A stretch of DNA of 64,000 bases from Lyngbya sp. CCAP 1446/10 (lineage in GTDB: Bacteria; Cyanobacteriota; Cyanobacteriia; Cyanobacteriales; Microcoleaceae). The stretch spans positions 1 to 64,000 of the forward strand of contig NZ_JAIGNI010000015.1 of assembly GCF_026130175.1 (NCBI RefSeq), read 5' to 3'. Every line of letters begins with the position of its first letter. Positions within the stretch are counted from its first letter, which is position 1. Below are positions 9,075-16,108 of this stretch, piece after piece. A program made the position numbers and the translations under genes. The notes beneath the pieces were generated by a model. That model did not search any database and had not been told where the DNA came from. It saw nothing but the letters and a program-made list of their open reading frames with translations.

Positions 9075-9956
9075 ATGACTAAAACAGCATGGGTATTTCC
9101 CGGACAAGGTTCCCAGGCGATCGGGATGGGTGCAGACTTATTAAACTTGCCGACAGCCAAAGCTAAATTTGAGCTAGCCAAAGAGATTTTGGGTTGGTCT
9201 GTCTCGGAAGTTTGCCAAAAAGAAGAAGAAAAACTTGCTCGCACTCTCTACACTCAGCCTTGCTTGTTCGTAGTAGAAAGCATTTTGGCAGACTTAATGC
9301 GAGAAAAGAGCGATCGACCTACAGTAGTTGCAGGTCATAGTTTAGGAGAATACGTTGCCCTGTACGCAGCAGGTGTCTTTGACTTTGAAACGGGATTGCG
9401 CTTAGTAAAACGCCGCGCCGAACTGATGGAGACTGCCTCTGGCGGGCAAATGGTGGCTTTGATCGGGTTCGACAGGCAGGAATTAGAACTGCAAATTCAG
9501 TACAGCCGAGATGTGGTACTGGCAAACGACAACAGCGAAGCACAAGTCGTGATTTCTGGAACGCCGACAGCAGTAGAAGATTTGCTGGCTAAAATTAAAG
9601 TCAAACGCGCCGTTAAATTGAATGTTTCCGGTGCGTTTCACTCTCCGCTGATGGCATCAGTGGCGGCAGAGTTTCAACTAGCCCTAAAGGCTGCAAGGTT
9701 TTCCGATGCTAAAATGCTGGTACTCTCGAACTCAGAACCGACAGCGACTACTAGCGCAGCTACTTTAAAACAGCGGTTGAATTATCAAATGACTAAAGGC
9801 GTGCGCTGGCGAGAAATCTCCCTGCAATTGCCGCAACAAGGAATCGATCGCGTAGTGGAAATTGGCCCAGGCAAAGTGCTCACTGGTTTGATCAAACGGA
9901 CTTGTCCAAATTTAGCGCTGGTAAATGTTAGTAGTTTTGCCGATTTGCCTGCTTAA
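9075..9956 (+). CDS. fabD: Malonyl-CoA:ACP transacylase
   Basis: A 293-residue enzyme that loads malonyl groups on acyl carrier protein. The nucleophile is S89 in GHSLGEYVAL, the catalytic His is H189 in AFHSPLM, and the N-terminal FPGQGSQAIGMG loop is intact. It lies between fabH and plsC on the same strand. The spacing to both neighbours is wide because of repeats, so co-transcription is uncertain. Confidence 0.97.
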   Translation: MTKTAWVFPGQGSQAIGMGADLLNLPTAKAKFELAKEILGWSVSEVCQKEEEKLARTLYTQPCLFVVESILADLMREKSDRPTVVAGHSLGEYVALYAAGVFDFETGLRLVKRRAELMETASGGQMVALIGFDRQELELQIQYSRDVVLANDNSEAQVVISGTPTAVEDLLAKIKVKRAVKLNVSGAFHSPLMASVAAEFQLALKAARFSDAKMLVLSNSEPTATTSAATLKQRLNYQMTKGVRWREISLQLPQQGIDRVVEIGPGKVLTGLIKRTCPNLALVNVSSFADLPA

Positions 9957-10135
9957 TCTCTTGTTAAACGGTGATTCAGCCGCCGGCCCTAAAATTGAGT
10001 TAATTGGCTTGAACATTGCCCAAAAATGAATGGCACAACAGGCAAATCCGAATATGGCTTGTTGTGCAAATTGGCGATCGACAATCCAGACAGGTAGAAA
10101 ATCTCGATCGGCAAATCCTGATGTAGACTAAGCTT
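9957..10135. other. Spacer after fabD, no gene seen
   Basis: It contains a partial palindrome CACAACAGG...GCTTGTTGTG near 10032-10068 that might help end transcription, though no T-run follows. No coding frame of substance. Confidence 0.3.
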
Positions 10136-10165
10136 CAGTTGACAGTTGACAGTTGACAGTTGACA
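10136..10165. repeat. STRR array, four CAGTTGA copies
   Basis: The same heptamer as the array at 7173-7300, with the same junction to the dispersed block that follows. Confidence 0.9.
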
Positions 10166-10263
10166 GCTACCTCTCCCGGTCAGGAAGAGGATTGAAGCAA
10201 TGAATAGTCTGATTTTAATTTCTCCCTCAAAGGGAGAGGCTTTAAACCAATTCTTTCTGGTAA
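10166..10263. repeat. Dispersed 100-bp block, copy 2
   Basis: This is the partner of 7301-7400. In this copy the internal palindromic halves CCTCTCCC and GGGAGAGG are both intact. It is joined directly to the PstS-like remnant downstream. Confidence 0.85.
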
Positions 10264-10267
10264 AAAT

Positions 10268-10570
10268 CAAGATATCTTCAAGGAAACTGCTCAAGACTTG
10301 TCAAAAGTCGGCGGCCCGGCAGGCCCGATTAAAGTCATTAAGAGACCCGCAATTAGTGGCACTCACCAAGCATTTAAAGACCAAGTGCTCTGAGATGGCG
10401 AGTTTGGTACGGGGTGCGAGTTGTCCCCATAGACAGTGCGACGCCAGATGCCCCCAATTATCGCTATCAGTGGCAGTTGTACTACGCTGACAAAAATCCC
10501 CCCAGCCAAGCGGTTAAGGATTTCTTGGGCTACGCGACTTCCGATGAAGGAAAAAAACGATGCTGGCCGG
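10268..10570 (+). pseudogene. Remnant of a PstS-like phosphate-binding protein
   Basis: Two pieces in different registers match PstS-family substrate-binding proteins. Positions 10268-10393 give GPIKVIKRPAISGTHQAFK and then a TGA. From 10413 a second frame gives VRVVPIDSATPDAPNYRYQW and KNPPSQAVKDFLGYATSDEG, a typical C-terminal end. The stretch normally between them (about 50 residues) is deleted, and the whole N-terminal half is absent. It is clearly non-functional. A MITE sits at its very end (10575-10677). Confidence 0.7.
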
Positions 10571-10574
10571 AAAT

Positions 10575-10677
10575 CAATACCTCTCGGTTAAGCACAAAAT
10601 TGTAGGATTTAATCTCCTGAAATGCTTGTAAACTCGTTAGGGATTGTTAACCAAAGTTCCTTAACCGAGAGGTATTG
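10575..10677. mobile_element. 103-bp MITE with 18-bp perfect terminal inverted repeats and 10-bp target duplication
   Basis: The ends are CAATACCTCTCGGTTAAG (10575-10592) and its exact reverse complement (10660-10677). Both sides carry the same ten bases, GGCCGGAAAT, at 10565-10574 and 10678-10687, a perfect target-site duplication. The 67-bp interior codes for nothing. It must be mobilised by a transposase elsewhere. A 10-bp duplication fits IS4- or ISAs1-like elements, but that assignment is a guess. Confidence 0.93.
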
Positions 10678-10879
10678 GGCCGGAAATTAACAGAACTTAG
10701 TTAGTCCTAAAGTCTCGCGGGTGCGTCGCTGCGGGAATTTTCGCCACTATTTGAAATTATGCGATCGCCACGCACCCTACATCATTACGTTATGCGTTTT
10801 TTTCATAAGTCTTAGTTAATTTTCCAGAGCTGAACTGATAGGCTAATATTCGGTGTAGTTTAAAATTTAAGGTTTTTCC

Positions 10880-11518
10880 GTGAGCAAAAGTCGCGAACCA
10901 GTCGAGAGTTTACTTCTCTATTATTTATTCAAGTGGTCAATTGTCAGCCCGATGCTGCACCTTTACTTTCGGGGCCGCATCTACGGTACAGAAAATGTTC
11001 CAGCAGAAGGGCCAGTGGTGATAGTCAGCAATCACGCCAGCGATTTTGATCCGCCGATTTTGTCTAGTTCCATGAGGCGACCGGTCGCATTTATGGCGAA
11101 GGAAGAGTTATTTAAAGTTCCAATTTTGAAGCAGGCAATTACGCTTTACGGCGCTTATCCTGTGAAGCGAGAAAGTGCCGATCGCAGTGCAATTCGATCG
11201 GCTATCAAATCTTTGGAAAATGGCTGGGCGACTGGTGTATTTTTGCAGGGAACTCGCACGCCCGACGGCAGAATTACTGACCCGAAATTAGGGGCGGCGC
11301 TGATCGCTGCTAAGGCAAAAGTGCCATTGTTACCTGTGAGTTTGTGGGGAACTCATGCAATTTCGTCGAAAGGTTCGGCAGTGCCGCGTCCGGTGCCGCT
11401 GACGGTGCGAATTGGTAACTTAATTGAAGCGCCCGGTTCCTCGGATCGCGAGGAGTTGGAAGCGCTGACTCAAAGATGTGCAACGGAGATTAATGCGATG
11501 CACGATTTGGGCCGCTGA
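10880..11518 (+). CDS. plsC: 1-acyl-sn-glycerol-3-phosphate acyltransferase
   Basis: A 212-residue membrane-associated acyltransferase making phosphatidic acid from lysophosphatidic acid. The HX4D catalytic motif is H52-D57 in NHASDFDPP; FLQGTRTPDGR corresponds to the second substrate-binding block. The start is GTG at 10880, immediately before the SKSREPVES segment that is common in cyanobacterial homologues. It completes the plsX-fabH-fabD-plsC set. Confidence 0.93.
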   Translation: MSKSREPVESLLLYYLFKWSIVSPMLHLYFRGRIYGTENVPAEGPVVIVSNHASDFDPPILSSSMRRPVAFMAKEELFKVPILKQAITLYGAYPVKRESADRSAIRSAIKSLENGWATGVFLQGTRTPDGRITDPKLGAALIAAKAKVPLLPVSLWGTHAISSKGSAVPRPVPLTVRIGNLIEAPGSSDREELEALTQRCATEINAMHDLGR

Positions 11519-11559
11519 TGCAGCTTGGAGGATGTTTTTGTAGAACTTACGCAGGTTCT

Positions 11560-11608
11560 ATCGTTCGGACTTCACTCCTTCTTTTCTGAGGACTAAAGTC
11601 CGAACGAT
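11560..11608. terminator. Hairpin between convergent plsC and GAF gene
   Basis: A 13-bp perfect stem, ATCGTTCGGACTT and AAGTCCGAACGAT, with a 23-base loop. It lacks a long T-run, so it may be a dispersed palindrome or a weak bidirectional terminator. Confidence 0.5.
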
Positions 11609-11613
11609 CAAAC

Positions 11614-12252
11614 CTATTTTATGGCGGTTGTGCGTGAAGCGAAGCTATCCCCTAGGGAATCGCCCCTAACAAAAGCAACAGCCAAGGGCGAAATTTTTTC
11701 TGTAACTGCTGCGATAACTTGGCGATCGAAGTCAGTCCAAACTCTGGGGCGATCGAAAATACAAGGCTGCAAAACCCCCCATAACAAGCCGTCAGCACAA
11801 AGGTGAGCGTGAATCAAAGCACGATGTCCGAACTCTTTTGCCTCAAAATCTTTGTTAACAACTTCAGGATTTGCTGTTTCAACATCCTCCACAAAAATTG
11901 AAGGTTCAGTGCGCAAAGCCGCAGCAAACAAAGGGTCTTCGTCTCCTAAAGATTCCGGTTCTTTTTTCCACTGGGCACCGCTAACATCGGGATAGTTCGA
12001 GTTGCGACACCAGCAGTAAGGTGTTCTGCCCGTTTGGGTTTCAGGATTGCGGAGGTAGAGAAAAACGCGATCGCAATTTAACACCTCGCCTAAAGCCGGC
12101 ACCAAGGCCGAAAAAACAGCATCCGCAGTCTTGCTGTCACTCAAAATTTGCTCCAGAACTTGCGGCAGAATTTGGTCTGTCATTAACTTTCGGTCTTTAA
12201 GTTCACCTACAGATTTTAAACTACTAATCTTCTTATCTGACGGATTTGTCAT
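11614..12252 (-). CDS. GAF-domain protein
   Basis: A 212-residue soluble protein made essentially of one GAF domain (about residues 30-195). DRVFLYLRNPETQTG and GLLWGVLQPCIFDRPRVW are typical GAF strands. There is no bilin-type Cys-His pair at the chromophore position (HRALIHAHL instead), so a photosensory role is unlikely. No output domain is attached. The ATG at 12252 has an AAGAGG box four bases before it and is preferred over the upstream start at 12291. Confidence 0.8.
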   Translation of the reverse strand: MTNPSDKKISSLKSVGELKDRKLMTDQILPQVLEQILSDSKTADAVFSALVPALGEVLNCDRVFLYLRNPETQTGRTPYCWCRNSNYPDVSGAQWKKEPESLGDEDPLFAAALRTEPSIFVEDVETANPEVVNKDFEAKEFGHRALIHAHLCADGLLWGVLQPCIFDRPRVWTDFDRQVIAAVTEKISPLAVAFVRGDSLGDSFASRTTAIK

Positions 12253-12417
12253 CAGCCTCTTCGCGGTTTGTGAAATCGCTATCAAATACAAGTTTTAAAA
12301 ATTTGGGGAAGGGAAAAAGATTTTATCGCAACCGCACCCGACCTTTAGGGCGTTCTTAATTGCACAAATATGAGATTTTCTTCCTGTTGCTTTCTTCTTT
12401 TTGTTGCTTCCTTCTCC

Positions 12418-12472
12418 TGATGACTAATGACTACTGACTACTGACTACTGACTAATGACTAATGACTTCTTC
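12418..12472. repeat. STRR array of TGACTAC/TGACTAA heptamers
   Basis: About eight tandem heptamers just beyond the YdcF gene stop. This is a different base sequence from the CAGTTGA arrays but the same seven-base period. Confidence 0.9.
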
Positions 12473-12479
12473 CCTTTGT

Positions 12480-13070
12480 TTATTGAATTCTGGCATGGGT
12501 AAAGTCAGCACCCGTATAACCAGTTGTCAGCCACATAATAGCTCTAGCACCGTCGCGAACAGCTTTTTGCACCGGTTCGGGGGTTCGCCCAGACGGAACT
12601 GCCACAGGCTTAAAACTAATCCCTCGACTGCCGAGCACGATTTCGCCGATAATCTGAGCTCGCCGCATATGATCGTCAGAAGTGATCAGATACACGCTCT
12701 CAATCCCTTTAGCTTTCAATTCATCTACCAGCGTGGTAAAATTTGTTACCGTATCCACCGCTCTGTAGTCTAAGTGCAGGCGATCAGACTTAATTCCCGC
12801 TTCTGAAAACACCCATTCCGCGAACTCAGGATTGCTGCCAGAAGACACCCAAATCGGCAATTGAGGGTGCTTAACAGCAAATTTGGCAGCAAACACCTCT
12901 CGCTCCGTAGCCCCACCTAGAACTAACAAAGCTTGGGGTGTCTGAAACTCGCTCTTAACCTGCTGATAGCCAAACCAACAGGCCATCAAAAGCCCTACTA
13001 GGAACCAAAAATTGAGTGAATTCCTCAAACGCTTGTAACGCCGCGTGTTTGAATTGATTCTTAACCACAT
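12480..13070 (-). CDS. YdcF family (DUF218) protein
   Basis: A 196-residue protein with one N-terminal membrane anchor (FWFLVGLLMACWFGYQ, about residues 22-37). The DUF218 core follows: LLVLGGATEREVFAAKFA, IWVSSGS and SVYLITSDDHMRRA. YdcF/SanA-like proteins are envelope-associated and some are linked to cell-wall or vancomycin sensitivity; the reaction is not defined. It stands alone between STRR repeats and the split tRNA gene. Confidence 0.88.
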   Translation of the reverse strand: MWLRINSNTRRYKRLRNSLNFWFLVGLLMACWFGYQQVKSEFQTPQALLVLGGATEREVFAAKFAVKHPQLPIWVSSGSNPEFAEWVFSEAGIKSDRLHLDYRAVDTVTNFTTLVDELKAKGIESVYLITSDDHMRRAQIIGEIVLGSRGISFKPVAVPSGRTPEPVQKAVRDGARAIMWLTTGYTGADFTHARIQ

Positions 13071-13247
13071 CTAAACCCTATAAAAATTTTGTATAGCTGA
13101 CAAAGGAACCATAACAAAAAATACTGCACGTACAGCCCACTAACAGGAATTAAAAATTTTAAAATGGTGAATTCGTTAGCGGATATACAAAACAAAAGGG
13201 CAAAAATTAGGCTTTGCCCCTCTGCTTTTATTGGTTCTCGATTTTAA

Positions 13248-13572
13248 CGGGACTGGCCGGGTTCGAACCGGCGACCTAGCGCTTCAGATTTGTGTGAGTT
13301 TCCCCACTCTCCGGACTATTCCTTCACCGTGGGCTTTGCAGCCTTTAGGTGGCGGCCGTATGTTTAGGAGGTTTTATTGTGTTTACTTCCTAAAGCCAGT
13401 CTCTGCACCTTCCTTACCTAAACAATGTTCAGATAAAGCTTGGCTCAAGATTACCGTATCTGTCGTCAGACTTAGGCTTCCTTGAGTTTGACCACATTCA
13501 CTCCCAGAGTTTCCTCGCAGGGTGCCCGATTCTTCAGGAGGCGCTTGCTCTATCCATCTGAGCCACAGCCCC
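13248..13572 (-). tRNA. trnR-CCU: tRNA-Arg(CCU), interrupted by a group I intron
   Basis: Removing 13285-13535 leaves a 74-nt tRNA with every part in place: acceptor GGGGCTG/CAGTCCC (one G-U), D stem GCTC/GAGC, anticodon stem AGCGC/GCGCT with loop CTCCTAA, variable AGGTC, T stem GCCGG/CCGGC with TTCGAAC, and discriminator G. U33 is followed by CCU, reading AGG codons. No 3' CCA is encoded. The splice point follows the last anticodon base. Confidence 0.93.
13285..13535 (-). other. Group I intron, 251 nt, no open reading frame
   Basis: The sequence contains core elements like those of cyanobacterial tRNA-Leu introns: GGTAATCTTGAGCCAAGC (P4-P6 side) and GAAGGAATAGTCCGGAGAG (P7/P3 side). The 5' exon ends in U and the intron ends in G, as group I splicing requires. 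The internal guide appears short (GGG opposite CCU). The size, about 250 nt without a homing-endonuclease gene, is in the usual range for self-splicing cyanobacterial tRNA introns. The exact P1 pairing was not resolved. Confidence 0.88.
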
Positions 13573-13634
13573 AGTTGCTGAACCGTTTTGATTATAGCAG
13601 TTAATGTCGATTTTGAATTTTTTATTTTGGATGA

Positions 13635-14468
13635 TTATCGATCGCCCGTGGCAAGTCTCGCACCGATACCGGCAAAATTCTCTGCTGCTGTGAGTGTGCC
13701 GGCACCATAACAGGCGCGCCGTCGCCATGCAGTGACAGGGAGGTGTCCAGGGGGAGCATTTTCGCCCCATGAGAGCTCGTTGTAATATTTCCAATTTTCC
13801 TTAACTCGCCAGCCGACTCGATCGCACAATTCAGTATAATTGCCCCCGGTACTTTCCCAAATCTGCTGCTGCACTGTCAACCCGAACCGCCCGCTGCTGT
13901 ATTGTTGCCAAAGTTGGTCGATCGTGCGAAGGTCTGTAAGAGGAAAACTGTCAATATCCGCCGCACTTAGCCACCCTTCCTCTTCTCGGAGAGTTATCTG
14001 TAGCAAAATTTCCCAAGTATGTTCGTCAGCTTTGCGCCATTTTCGCATTTGTAACAGCTTTGTCAGTTGTCGGTAGTCCATCCCAACTTCAGACATCGGA
14101 GGAGTTTGGTCAGGTATGGCGCCTATTTTCTCTTCCAGTCGCAGTAGAGTGCTGGCAATGAATTCGGGGTTTAGTTGTTCCAGGCGGTACAGAACCCATT
14201 CTAACTGCGATTGCAGGTATGTGCGGGCGATCGCGCCTTGCTGCAATTCCTGTTGCAACTCATCAAATCGGGCTGACCAATTTTGTTGATTGCGGGCCGA
14301 TTCCCACATTTGTTTTGCCCATTGCAATCTAACTTGTTCTTGTTTTAAATAAGTTTTGGAAGGCTTAGCACGCGGCGGGTAGGGAGTCAAATCCCAGCCA
14401 CAAATTGAGCAACACAACTCTGCTTTTTCTTCTATGTAATCAGCACCGCACACTGGACAGTTAGACAT
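13635..14468 (-). CDS. GUN4-domain protein with N-terminal zinc ribbon
   Basis: A 277-residue protein. Residues 1-25 form a small zinc ribbon (CPVCGADY then CCSICGWDL). A coiled central part follows. The last 150 residues are a GUN4 domain: DLRTIDQLWQQYSSGRFGL, WESTGGNYTELCDRVGWR, and FPLTDL before them. GUN4 proper binds porphyrin and stimulates Mg-chelatase; paralogues with extra domains are common in cyanobacteria and their roles vary. The ATG at 14468 is chosen since it directly starts the zinc ribbon. Confidence 0.85.
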   Translation of the reverse strand: MSNCPVCGADYIEEKAELCCSICGWDLTPYPPRAKPSKTYLKQEQVRLQWAKQMWESARNQQNWSARFDELQQELQQGAIARTYLQSQLEWVLYRLEQLNPEFIASTLLRLEEKIGAIPDQTPPMSEVGMDYRQLTKLLQMRKWRKADEHTWEILLQITLREEEGWLSAADIDSFPLTDLRTIDQLWQQYSSGRFGLTVQQQIWESTGGNYTELCDRVGWRVKENWKYYNELSWGENAPPGHLPVTAWRRRACYGAGTLTAAENFAGIGARLATGDR

Positions 14469-14495
14469 ATTGCCATAAATTCGGTTGCCAACCAA

Positions 14496-14815
14496 TTATA
14501 TAATCTAATATGCTCCTAGGATAATAGACGAGCAATTGCATAAATTTTTGATAAATACCAAAACCGCAGATTTAAGACAGATAAACGCAGACAAACGCAG
14601 ATAAATTTAAGACACGAAAGCGATTTTTGTAATCATGTTCTCATAAGTTAGCGGTAGGGTGCGTCAGTTTAGTAATTTTTAATGAACGCCGACAATCAAA
14701 TTCTGACGCACCATCTAAGCTGTTGAGCATTTAAATTGCATATTCGGGACGGGCTATAAGCCCATCCCACAAGCATTTTATTGACTTTTGACACACAATT
14801 TAAATGTAGAACAGC
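14496..14815. other. 320-bp spacer with ACGCAGATAAA repeats and a REP-like palindrome
   Basis: Near 14565-14610 there are three close copies of an ACGCAGA(T)AAA motif. At 14746-14770 lies GGGACGGGCTATAAGCCCATCCCAC, another member of the GGGTGGGC palindrome family. No gene is seen. Confidence 0.6.
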
Positions 14816-15958
14816 TTAACAAGGCAAGCAAATAGTAAACAAGCTGCCTTTACCCAACTCAGATTTTGCCTCGATCGTGCCGCGGTGAGCTTCGACTATT
14901 TGGCGGCAGAGGTGCAGTCCCAAACCTGTGCTGGATTTCTTGTGAGTTCCCGATCCAAACCTTTCAAATAACTTGGCTTGTTCTGTGGGAGAAATGCCGG
15001 CGCCGGTGTCTTGGATTTCCATAATTACCCAAGCCAGCGGTTGGTTTTTGAAGCTGGTATAAGCAGGGGAATTGGCAGCTTTTAATCGGACATCTATGGA
15101 GCCGCTGTCGGTGAATTTGATCGCATTTCCGATTAAGTTTGTCAGCAAGCGGTGCAACTCCAGACGATCGCCCGGATACTTGGCAATCGGAGCACTTTCT
15201 GCACTGTCTGTCAAGTTTAAATTCAGCGACAAATTTTTAGCATCGGCTAGGGGAGCGAGTTCTTCGGCTACCTCATGAATGAGCTGGCGCAAGTCAACGG
15301 GAGCGAAACTTAGGGATTTGCGCCCTGCTTCGTAGCGGTAGACTTCCAGCAGCATATTTACCATCGCGATCAGGTTTTTGTTGCTGCGAACCATTGTCCC
15401 GAAAGCGTCCCCCATCTGAGGCGAGATTTCTCCCAAAGCTCCCTGCTGCATTAAGGTGAGCATTCGATCGGCTGCTACGAGGGGCGTCCGCAAGTCGTGA
15501 GCGAGTCTGGAGACAAAATCTTCGCGCTGGAGGGCGATCGAATTGCGCTCGTCTACGCTGTGTTTTAGGCGCAGGAGCGATCGCACCCTCGCCAGCAGTT
15601 CGTCCATTTCTACGGGTTTGCGGATGAAATCGTCTGCACCCATATCCAGTCCCTGGACTACGCTGGCGCTGTCGTGAGCTGTGATCAGCAAAATCGGGAT
15701 AAAGGGCAATTCCTTATTTTGTCGCATTCGCTGGGTGACTTCGTAACCGTCCATTCCCGGCATCATTACGTCTAGCAGTACCAAATCGGGGGTTGATTTG
15801 TCAATTTGGCTTAAGGCCGAAAAGCCGTTCTCGGCCGTGCTAATTTCGTAACCTTCTTCTTCCAGGATTGTCTGCACCAACAAAACATTATCTGGTGCGT
15901 CATCTACAACCAGAATGCGATCGGCTTTTGTGGCATTCGGAACAGATAAATAGTTCAT
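14816..15958 (-). CDS. Response regulator-histidine kinase hybrid
   Basis: A 380-residue cytosolic protein with a receiver domain first (residues about 14-130, phosphoacceptor D63 in LVLLDVMMPGMDGYEV, conserved K in RKPVE). A HisKA segment follows, with the phosphorylated His in SRLAHDLRTPLVAA (about residue 155). The HATPase has N-box LTNLIGNAIKFTD, G1 DTGAGISPTE and G2 GTHKKSSTGLGLHLC. No sensory domain is present, so its receiver is presumably charged by another kinase. It sits next to the adenylate cyclase on the same strand. Confidence 0.93.
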   Translation of the reverse strand: MNYLSVPNATKADRILVVDDAPDNVLLVQTILEEEGYEISTAENGFSALSQIDKSTPDLVLLDVMMPGMDGYEVTQRMRQNKELPFIPILLITAHDSASVVQGLDMGADDFIRKPVEMDELLARVRSLLRLKHSVDERNSIALQREDFVSRLAHDLRTPLVAADRMLTLMQQGALGEISPQMGDAFGTMVRSNKNLIAMVNMLLEVYRYEAGRKSLSFAPVDLRQLIHEVAEELAPLADAKNLSLNLNLTDSAESAPIAKYPGDRLELHRLLTNLIGNAIKFTDSGSIDVRLKAANSPAYTSFKNQPLAWVIMEIQDTGAGISPTEQAKLFERFGSGTHKKSSTGLGLHLCRQIVEAHRGTIEAKSELGKGSLFTICLPC

Positions 15959-16108
15959 TTAATTGTTGGCGTGGAAATAAATACTAACTTTAATCGGGCA
16001 TTCGATTTATGTTTTCACATTTTTCTACTTGTTAACTCTGTCATAAGGAAGATCTCAAAACTTTATCCAATCTTTTTATTTTGGGGCACTTATATCTGAT
16101 AAAATATG

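Noticed and set aside
13231-13485. 84-codon plus-strand frame over the tRNA region
   Set aside because: It is antisense to the split tRNA-Arg gene and its intron, and has no family resemblance.
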